Source: Acanthococcus lagerstroemiae (Eukaryota > Arthropoda > Insecta > Hemiptera > Eriococcidae). Taken from it: 64,000 bases of DNA. The notes under the pieces are model-generated. The model did no database searches. It was given only the letters and a program-made list of their open reading frames with translations, and was not told the origin of the DNA. The stretch is from NCBI GenBank assembly GCA_031841125.1, contig CM063106.1, positions 7,626,001 through 7,690,000 of the forward strand, written 5' to 3'. Every line of letters begins with the position of its first letter. Within the stretch, counting starts at the first letter, position 1. Shown here in pieces: positions 23,733 through 31,967 of the stretch. A program made the translations under genes and the position numbers.

Positions 23733-26116
23733 CAGGGCCGGTCCGAAGGTAAGTCATTTAGGGGGGTGTGAAATGACGGAATTTGCCGACTTTTAGGGGA
23801 TGTTCCTGTGAATTTTTTTGGAGGAAATGTGTAATGTGGGCCCCTATTCCCATCTAGGACACCTGAAATCACATAGGTTTTGAGAGCAAGAAAGGAAACT
23901 GGGAATGCCGAACACTGTAGAGAATTTGAATTTTTATTTTTGTATAAACGTATTTTGTACCATGCACCATACAGAATTAGGAAATAATTTTACAAACTTA
24001 GGTGGACTAGGTTATATAGATTAAACTGACTTAAAAATTAAGCGAGACGTCGAGATTTCATCTTGAACCATTTCTCTCTCACTTGATTCAGATCTACTCT
24101 GTCGAGTATATCAGTGTTACAATACATTATCAACAATGAAGTTGCACGTTCAACGGTCATGCTTGCGCGTAAGTCATTGACTAGGTACTTCAGTTTGCTG
24201 AATGCAGCTTCATTACGAGCTGTTGTTACCGGTGCTGTTACAGTGAGTGAACTCAGACAATTTACTGAAGGGATTATGCTCCTAAGCATCCATGATATTT
24301 TGAAGATATCGCTCAGGTTGATGCATTCGGCGGTGGTGGTATTAGTGTCAATGGTTTTTTCAACTTGATTGAATAAAATCTCAAATTCAGCCTGGATCGC
24401 ATCATAATCTTGTATTTGAGCACCTCTGCTTGCTGGAGGGAAAAGTTTGCAAGCATTCTTGATTTCCTCAATTGTTGGATGGGCTTGACTGAATATTCGA
24501 GTCTGAAAAATTGTGTATAAGGGTTGAACAGTATTTTTCAATGACTCCAAGTTCTGTGAGGCTTCTGACACAAATACATTCAATACTTTTTTAAACTCAA
24601 CACGATAAAATTGAAAAATATCCAGATGAGATGCTGTTTCCCGGTTTTCGTCAATTTTCTTTGGCTGTACTCTTCTTCGATGATGGCGATTGAAATCTTC
24701 CTCTGGAGAGACATCAAATTTCTTTGAAAACTCCATAGCGCTGCTCACTAAATTATTCATTGCAGAATCATCGACAGATATTCTAGCCAGTGTTGTTACA
24801 GTTGACTCCATCACAGTAATTGCATCAATGACATTCAGTTGGAAAGATTCTAAAGTTTCTGTAAGAATTTTGGTTTTGTACATTATATTTTTTGTAAAAT
24901 AAAGACAAATGAAGAAGTCGAAGGACAGAAGTCTTTTATATAATACCAGTGTCTTCTCTTTTGTTTTCTTATCATACTTTTTTACAGCGTCAGTAGTGAT
25001 TTCTCTCAAAGTTTCTACAATTACTTCAAATGATGAGTGCACGCTTTTCACAGTTTCAGCTCTAGCTGTCCATCGGGTTTTTGACAAATTTCTTAAGTGT
25101 AGAGCATTTTCAATATCCTGAAGCTTTTTGTCGAGTGCAGTATACCGCTTGGTGCTTGAACTGAAGAACACATATAGCTGCTGTAGGTCTGAGAAAAATG
25201 CTGCTATAATGACACTTGCCTCCAAGCAATGTTCGAGGAAAGTATTTACTCGATGGTCCTGACAAGCTATGAAAGGGACTGTACGATTCAGGAGCTCGGG
25301 CAACTTCTTTTGTGCGCCTGCATTCACTCCTGACATAGTAGAAGCAAAATCATATGACTGAAAGCCGACTTTATCAACATCTAAGCCATTCTTATTGAGA
25401 TTTTCAACCAGAGCCTTTGCGATTGCTTCACCACTTTTATACTCCAATTGGAAGAAATCAAAAACTCTTTCACAAATTTCTCCAATTGAGTTTATATATC
25501 TGGCTACAACAGAAAACTGATCTCTGTGGGACTTATCTGGAGTAGAATCTGTCATAACTGCAAACACATCTGAATCTTGAATCTCTTCTACAATAATGCG
25601 CTTCACTTCCTCGCCTAACAATCCAATTATTTCATTTTGTATTCTTTTGCTGCAGTAAGTGACTTTATATTGTCGCGCTTGCCTTTCATTAAACCACCTT
25701 TTCAGGACTGGATTGTGTCGAGATATAAGCATTAAAATTTGAGTGAAGTTGGAATTTTCCTCATTGCCATCACCTCTAAATGCTAAACCTTGTCTTGCAA
25801 GAGTTCTCACTGCATCCATGATGATGGTAATTACTTCTTGATGAAACAGTGACTTTTCTTTTTCAGCTAACACCTTCAGTTTAGCTTCTCTTGACAGCAG
25901 AACATCTACATGCGAGGAACGACAAATAAAGTGACTGAAGTCATCCAATGCTGCTTTGTGAACTTCAGATGAAAAGTGTTGTTCCAGTTTCCCAGGTTTT
26001 TTGACTCCTCGACTCTTCATCTTATGCCACATACATCTCTGATAGCCAATTTGCCGACTTTTTCAAAAAACTGGGGGTTGTCACACCCCCTAAACCCTCC
26101 TTTAAGACCGGCCCTG
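23733..26116 (-). mobile_element. hAT element with perfect 8-bp TSD (2384 bp)
   Basis: Both ends begin CAGGGCCGGTC and stay similar inward (TTTAGGGGGGTGTGA on one side, TTTAGGGGGTGTGACA on the other, then a shared GTCGGCAAAT or TTTGCCGAC block). The flanking 8-mers are identical, CTCTTGGG at 23725-23732 and 26117-26124. It lies inside the solo LTR. It encodes a 664-codon transposase on the minus strand. Intact ends, an undecayed duplication and a long open frame point to a fairly recent insertion. Confidence 0.96.
24038..26032 (-). CDS. hAT transposase (ZMYM1/DUF4371-like), N-terminally shortened
   Basis: A DDE-type hAT transposase of 664 residues. Residues 1-30 hold only the second half of a TTF-type zinc finger (KPGKLEQHFSSEVHKAAL); the Cys half is missing. 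The catalytic core has D162 (MTDSTPDK), D228 (YDFASTMSG), the C257-x2-H260 pair (CQDHRVN) and the conserved RW at 320-321. The C-terminal dimerisation region at about 605-655 reads ARNEAAFSKLKYLVNDLR, with E608 the likely third acid. The ORF ends naturally before the left TIR. The ATG at 26032 is only 84 bp from the right end of the element, which leaves no room for the missing finger half. A 5' internal deletion is therefore likely, and activity is doubtful even though the core is open. Protein family homology is clear from motif order. Confidence 0.93.
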   Translation of the reverse strand: MWHKMKSRGVKKPGKLEQHFSSEVHKAALDDFSHFICRSSHVDVLLSREAKLKVLAEKEKSLFHQEVITIIMDAVRTLARQGLAFRGDGNEENSNFTQILMLISRHNPVLKRWFNERQARQYKVTYCSKRIQNEIIGLLGEEVKRIIVEEIQDSDVFAVMTDSTPDKSHRDQFSVVARYINSIGEICERVFDFFQLEYKSGEAIAKALVENLNKNGLDVDKVGFQSYDFASTMSGVNAGAQKKLPELLNRTVPFIACQDHRVNTFLEHCLEASVIIAAFFSDLQQLYVFFSSSTKRYTALDKKLQDIENALHLRNLSKTRWTARAETVKSVHSSFEVIVETLREITTDAVKKYDKKTKEKTLVLYKRLLSFDFFICLYFTKNIMYKTKILTETLESFQLNVIDAITVMESTVTTLARISVDDSAMNNLVSSAMEFSKKFDVSPEEDFNRHHRRRVQPKKIDENRETASHLDIFQFYRVEFKKVLNVFVSEASQNLESLKNTVQPLYTIFQTRIFSQAHPTIEEIKNACKLFPPASRGAQIQDYDAIQAEFEILFNQVEKTIDTNTTTAECINLSDIFKISWMLRSIIPSVNCLSSLTVTAPVTTARNEAAFSKLKYLVNDLRASMTVERATSLLIMYCNTDILDRVDLNQVREKWFKMKSRRLA

Positions 26117-26998
26117 CTCTTGGGTCACAGGGCGTGCAGGATACGTACCACGGAGCGTTTTGATTCGGGTCTCGGGAGGGAAGTCTTTCGAGGTGACCTA
26201 GGAATACCTCGTCAGTCGGGGAACTGCCGTACCTCCACCTTACAGGAAATGCAAATAAAAGAAAGACGTGGGGACACGAAACGCTTACTTTATTTACAAG
26301 GTACAGCACGGTGATGAGATGCGAGAGACGCCTGGTGGATCACGGTAAGTGAGTAGGTTGGTGATCGGATCCGGAGCACGTCTTGAGAGTATAACACGAA
26401 GCGGAGTAGAAAATCGAGAAAATTTGGCGTTAACCGAAATTACTAATTTAACTTCAAGAGTTTGTCTCTTTTAAACGTTCAATCCTTCTTTTGGTCTCTG
26501 ACCGAGTGCCCTTCCCTCGTTCTCTCTTCCCGGACGTAGAACCTCGCCAACCTCACTTCGCAGCCAGGTAGGAAAAACGTGAAAAATGATAACACTCGGG
26601 AAAATGGAAAAACAAACTAGATGGCGCTAGGAAATGACAGGAAAAATAAGATAAGTGGCGTTAGGAGACGATGGGAAAACGAAAAACAAGTGAGCTTAAA
26701 GGCCACAGCGGGGAAGTTAGGAAAAGGTAAGGGGAATTTTTGGTAGAGGAAACGACTTTGTGACATTCGGTCATATCCACAAAACCGAAGTGTCAGGATA
26801 CCACACTACTAATACTCACGAGGACGAAGAAATTGAGGAGGTATATGAAGAATTAGAAGGACTTATGAAGCATGTTAGAAGCGAAGCGAATCTTATTATT
26901 ATGGGTGATTGGAATGCTAGAGTTGGTGAAGGAAAAGAGGGTAATATAATTGGGGCTTTTGGATAATGAATAAAAAATGAAAGAGGAGAGCATTTGAT

Positions 26999-28638
26999 GG
27001 GTGATTCTCCGAAAAATGGACAATTCAACGTGGACAAAAACAAAAAAAATGAGGTTCACTTTTCAAATTTTTTCGTTGAAATCGATACTAGGGCTATTGA
27101 GAAACCATATTCCGGTACCGGCCGGGCTTAAATTTTATTTTGGGGGGCTGTAAAAAAAATTGTTGTCCACGTTGAAAGACAAATTTTTCACGTTTACATA
27201 CTGTGATAAGATGAGGCTGTACGATTACACAGCGGCACCGTAGGTTACAATCTCACGGATCACGGTTTTATGAAGTACCAAAAGTTCATCTAGGAACGTA
27301 GTCTCTGCACGAAGAAGATTTAAAGGCTGTTTCTACAGACTGCTCCCAAGGGTCGAAAGATTCCCTGTCCTTCAAGGTGGATACAAGAAATACGTGAGTA
27401 TCCACGTTGAATAATATCACTGCTGAACAAAATGAAATTTTTTGTTTGCACAACGCATTTAAGGAGGTAATTCTTGAGTACTTTTCAACGCTGAATACAG
27501 TTCCGTCGGCCGTTTTTCTCTATCACGTCTAGTTTTTCTGATCAAAAACTATAAAAAATTCAACTAAATGTGTTCAAAAAGAGGTTTAGGGACTGAATGT
27601 GGTCATACTGATTCGTGTTGTTGTGTGTTGCGGTCGTGTGTAGTGGTGTGTATTCCGTCTGTTTGTTTTCTGTTATTGTGGCCTGATAACACTGATAATA
27701 TCAGTCAGTGGTACCGCTTATTCCAATGCAAAAACAAAATGGAAACGAATTTCAGTCGTTCAGAACTCCGAATTGTGACGTGATTGAGAAAAATGGGTCG
27801 CAGTATCGTGTTCAGCGTTAAAAAGTACCTCAGAATCACCTGTCGAAATCTTCGTCGAAATGCATTGTGCAAAATAGTTGTTCAGTAGTGTATTTTATGT
27901 CCACGTTTAAGGACAAAATCGCCTTTTTCCTTTTCCCATTGGGTAAATATGCGGAGAATATTTGATACATGTTGCTGAATGTAATGTGGCCAACATTAGA
28001 TATATTATTACGTTTCTACAAATTCTGAGCTGTAAATTAAATATGGCTGTTGATGTCCACGATGAAGGACACTTTTTTTTTTAGAAACCAAGATCTCATC
28101 AATAAATGAGTGTTTTAGCATACAAATTATCATTATTTCACAGAAGCTCTCACACAGCCTTCTAGAGGAAGTTATATGAGCATTTGAGAGAAGCTTATGC
28201 TTATAGTGGAACCCTACAGAGACGTTTGAAAATTATCCACGTTGAAGGACATATCTCTTCCTAGACATAACTTTGAGGCATTCTAAAGGTTACTTAACTT
28301 GGTTGGAAAAAGATTGTAAGACTTACTCGTATACCGTGTTGCCTCAACTTACCTCTTCAACAATGGGAAACGGTACTTCTTGAAAATTATATATTAAACC
28401 CTTCCAGCGAGCAAAAAAAAAATGGAACTAGACCAGGTTGACACCCACGTTGATGGACATTTCAGGTGCATTTTCGATTTTCTAAGGATGTTCTGCTGAA
28501 CTATGGAGAGCTTTTACCACTATCTCCATCGGAAGAGTTCATTTCTTCAATTTTGACATATTGCGCATAGCATTCTGATAATAAGTGGCAGAGTTACAGC
28601 CCATTTACATGAATTGTCCATTTTTCGGAGAATTACCC
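26999..28638 (+). mobile_element. TIR element with 4-bp TSD and internal palindromes, copy 2 (1640 bp)
   Basis: Same 29-bp TIR as copy 1. The flanking duplication is TGAT (26995-26998 and 28639-28642). The insertion sits in the LINE endonuclease ORF, and deleting it with one TGAT restores an open frame reading EHLIQFCAKYNLVIGN. The palindromic motif occurs near 27024, 27160, 27368, 27400, 27898, 28053, 28238 and 28441. Against copy 1 it has an extra ~480 bp (27412-27891), including a 71-codon open frame (27568-27783) with no recognised domain. This is the longer form, possibly keeping part of a lost coding region. Confidence 0.93.
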
Positions 28639-28818
28639 TGATACAGTTTTGTGCGAAGTATAACCTAGTTATAGGAAATACTCAATTTAAAAATCACTAT
28701 ACGAGTAGAAGGGGTAGACATGAAAAAGTCCAGGTAACGAAGATAGATATCATATTACAGAACAACGTTTTAGGAATCAAGTATTAGACTGTAAAACCTA
28801 TCCGGGAGCCGATATTGC

Positions 28819-29025
28819 AGGCCCGTAGTCAGAGGGGTGCTAGGAGGTGCTGAGCACCCCCTGACAAAATTTTGTGAGTAAAATTAACGTATTCTTTATA
28901 TTTTTCTCACTAATTTTGTTCAAAACTTTTCTTTCCACTACATTTTTATGTTTATAAGCTTGGCAACACTGATTTGCTTTGAAAGATGAACGAATCGTGT
29001 GTTTGTTATTCTGTACAAGGGGTGG
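28819..29025 (+). repeat. hAT-like element end and fragment
   Basis: Begins CAGGCCCGTAGTCAGAGGGG directly after the LINE reading frame breaks off, so it is an insertion. A short inverted pair (GGTGCTGAGCACC) follows. The remainder matches 17905-18115. The other end and a target duplication could not be identified. Confidence 0.7.
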
Positions 29026-31147
29026 TCCAAAAGGCATTGCGCGATGCTCCCTACGGACTACATGCGCGATCTAGCAGAGTGCGACCAAACTAAAAGTGAA
29101 GTCTATTCAATTTCCAGTCGACAGAGATCAAAACGAGCGCGCTTGCGCACATAGTCAACGAGCTACAGCGGTTTGAAATCGTGTTCGGATGTCACCAACA
29201 AGCTGAAAAGGAATGTTGTAAAAAATGAGTTTGGAAAGTGCGAATTTAAAAACAGAAATTATCGAGGAAGTTTTTACCGTGAGGTACTGTACTATCCGTA
29301 TCATTTTATCAATTTTTTAATCATTTGTGACAGTTTTTTTTTTTTTTTCTTTTAATTGTAACGCAGTTTTCATGTAACGATTCGTGCTTTGTCATTAAAC
29401 TCAACCTCTGAATTCGTGTTTCTTTCTTTTGGCCGCTAAGTGGATGTTGTCTAATTTTCTGTGGGCCGCAAAGTGGACGTCGTATGTTTTTTGATGGGCC
29501 ACAAACTGGCTATCTCAGTTTAGAATATTTTTCACGGGTCGCAAACTGCCTACTCCCCTTAACGGCAGTGCTGCCATCTTTACTGCCATGTTTCGGCCAT
29601 GTCACTGTCAACTTTACTGGCTATAAAATGGCAGTATATCACTTTTTTGGCAGTGAAATTCACGAAAATTTTAATGAGGAGAACCACTATCCTGTTAGAA
29701 ATGGCAAGCTGAAGGAGTTTTCAATTGTTACATGCCATTCCCAAAGTAAACACATACCTAACGCATAGTGGCATAGATTACAAAAGGAATTTGAAAATAA
29801 CTTCTCACCAAATTTAAAATTAGCTCTGGTAAACAATTTTTTGGAGCTCAAGCTCCTGTAAATCGTTTTTTCGGCTCAAACAATAATTTTTATCGGGCTG
29901 TGGCTCCAGTGAAAAGGGTTTAATGGTTTCCACTCTGGCTCTGGCCCAGCTCGAGTTTGATCAAAAGCGGAGATTTTGCCCCGGTTGCTGTCATTTTTAG
30001 GGAACAGGAGAAGTGTTAGGAGAAATCAACGGATGGCAGAAGTGGGAATGGAGGGATTGAAGGACCGGAAACAAAGTTGAAACCGCTGGCTCTAATCCTA
30101 AAATTGACTTCGGCTCTGGCGCCATCAGATAATTTTTTCCAGGTTCCAGCTTCAATCCTGGCTTCAATGAATAACTAGTTTTGGTCTCCAGCTCCAGCAA
30201 AACAGTTTTTCTTGGATTCGGCTCCAGCTTCAGTACATATTTTTTTCAGGCTTAGGCGTTGGTCCCCAACTCCAGTTTCCTAAAAAATGATCGGCGTCGA
30301 AGCTCCAAGCTGGAACGCCAGGTTCCTGTTGTTCATTAAAGCGTGGAGTATAGTTTTACAAGGCCCTTTTTACACTTGGTGGAGCGTATGGCGATGCACG
30401 TGGCTCCCCAGACACCGCACTCCTAGCCCTGAAAACTACCCTCTTGTTGTATCAGTGAGTTTCCCCAGGACCGAAGGACCTGGAGCCAGCTTCAAAACTG
30501 GAGGCTCTCCAACCTGCTCCATATCCATAGCAAATTTGAATTTCGCCCCGGCTATCAAAATTTGTTTAAATATGTATATTGACTTAAAAAATAATAATAA
30601 TAAATAAATATGTATAAATAAATAAAAAATAACTAACGCCTTTTGAGTAGTTGGATTTTCCCAACTTTTAAAATTTCCCAACTCCGGCGGAGGCTTGGGG
30701 GACAAGCTTCCCCCGTCTTCCCTTATTTTCGTTCATGCACTCTTGCTAGGTTGCTTCCTGCTGACTGCTTTTTGTCTTCTTCCACAAATGAAAGAGTTCA
30801 GAATCAAAAAGTATCTTTAACTAGTGCATTTCAGCATAAACTAAGTCCTTTCTCTTTTTCATTATTCTCTAACTCTTTGAAGGTCGCGGATGAAAGATCA
30901 ACAGAACTTACAGTGTTACCTACTGATCAAACAATAACATCGCTGTGAAATCATATTGCTGATTTTTGCTTGTGGATCTTGTCAGCATGATAAGTTTGAT
31001 TCCCCAGTAATCTCAATTCATTCACACACGAAAATGTATCCGAATTATTTTAGTTTTGTTTCTCGTTCTTTAGAACGGAAAATATTAATATTTTGTCAGC
31101 TTCGTCGTGCAGTTCTATAATACTCTTCCAGATACAAATTCTCCATC
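29026..31147. other. Region upstream of CPTP; no gene recognised
   Basis: Between 29432 and 29552 the motif GGCCGCAAAGTGGA and variants occur four times, 30-45 bp apart. Between 29830 and 30520 degenerate GGCTCCAGCTCC words are frequent. A short repeat shared with 6795-6885 lies at 30375-30450. The CPTP promoter and 5' UTR must lie toward the right end, but no TATA box or start site could be fixed. A possible 5' UTR splice acceptor (TTTTGTCAG) occurs near 31100. Confidence 0.45.
30375..30450 (+). repeat. Dispersed repeat, copy 2
   Basis: Shares GAGCGTATGGCGATGCACG and GACACCGCACTCCTAGCC with 6795-6885. Confidence 0.6.
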
Positions 31148-31927
31148 ATGGCTGGTGTGGATATGAGCCATATTGGCGAAGCTTTCAATGCTTCCCTTAT
31201 CGGTGAAGATGACATTGATCTTAGCTATTACCTCACGGCATATGAAGAATTATACAAGTAAGTACAAAACTCAAGTTTCTCGATCTCTAAACTCTCCGTG
31301 TAATCTGACTTGGGTTAGATATCATATTGAAACTTGCCATGATTTGTCGGTACAAGGTACAACGAGTCAGTTTGCTAGAATCGTATTATCAGTAAAGTTA
31401 TCAGTGAAGCTCCTCTGTAATCTACTTGAATAAAAATTTTGAAAATTCTTCAAAAATGTTAATTTCCTCGTCCGTATACTCCATCTGAAGATCATAATCG
31501 GGAGTATGTTTCAACACAAGCTCATTCTTAGTGCCCGAATTATATTTACTTCATTCAACAGGAATTTAAGAAACTTCGAAATAGTATTTATTTCATGCTT
31601 CAGTCGTGTTTTGGGAGATTTTTGATGATTTTTTCAAAAAACTATTCTCCAGATTTTGATTTTTTAATTTCAGTTGATGCCCCGGATTTCAGGTTATTAA
31701 TTTGTACTAAAAACTAGATCCATGAAAATGCATTCATATTAAAAATTGAGATAAAATGAAAACCCCTGACTTTCCTTCTGTAGGCATAGGTGTGCGTTCT
31801 AAAAACGCTCGTGCTTCATGTAAAACACGTAGCCTTTGAATTATTCAGCCGATAGTATTTCATTACGTGATACTAGTTTTTGTGGTTTTATCCGTAGCTG
31901 TGTTTCAGTTTGTTAGAATTATACGAA

Positions 31928-31967
<40 letters not shown>

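Larger units (their letters stand above)
23644..26805. mobile_element. Probable solo LTR (770 bp without the nested hAT)
   Basis: The insertion begins TGTGGTAACC and ends GGATACCACA, so it has TG...CA ends with a 7-bp inverted repeat (TGTGGTA/TACCACA). It is flanked by a 4-bp duplication CTAC (23640-23643 and 26806-26809). Removing it, together with the hAT inside it, restores the LINE sequence across the start of the endonuclease ORF. The size, ends and TSD fit a solo LTR of a Gypsy-like element. No internal retroviral-type coding sequence is present. A non-autonomous DNA element with 4-bp duplications is the alternative. Confidence 0.72.
21791..28818 (+). mobile_element. RTE-like LINE 5' half, split by nested insertions
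   Basis: The LINE itself is about 1.04 kb in four blocks: 21791-21903, 23085-23643, 26810-26998 and 28643-28818. Block 2 carries the start of the APE endonuclease (IGTWN-like, then GISEVKWKEENDFWSGDFR, GQAGIGIVMNK), with frameshifts. Block 3 reads THEDEEIEEVYEELEGLM, then LIIMGDWNARVGEGKEG, the endonuclease GDWNA motif. Block 4 continues FCAKYNLVIGNTQFKNHYTR to CKTYPGADI. It stops where another repeat starts at 28819. The insertions are annotated separately. The 5' region (21791-23320) recurs at 62499-62827. Confidence 0.88.

Noticed and set aside
24114..25121. Plus-strand open frames of 70-84 codons
   Set aside because: They are antisense shadows of the hAT transposase.
29221..29290. A short first exon reading MSLESANLKTEIIEEVFT before a GTGAGG donor
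   Set aside because: Only 18 codons, no partner exon found, and neighbouring sequence looks repeat-like.
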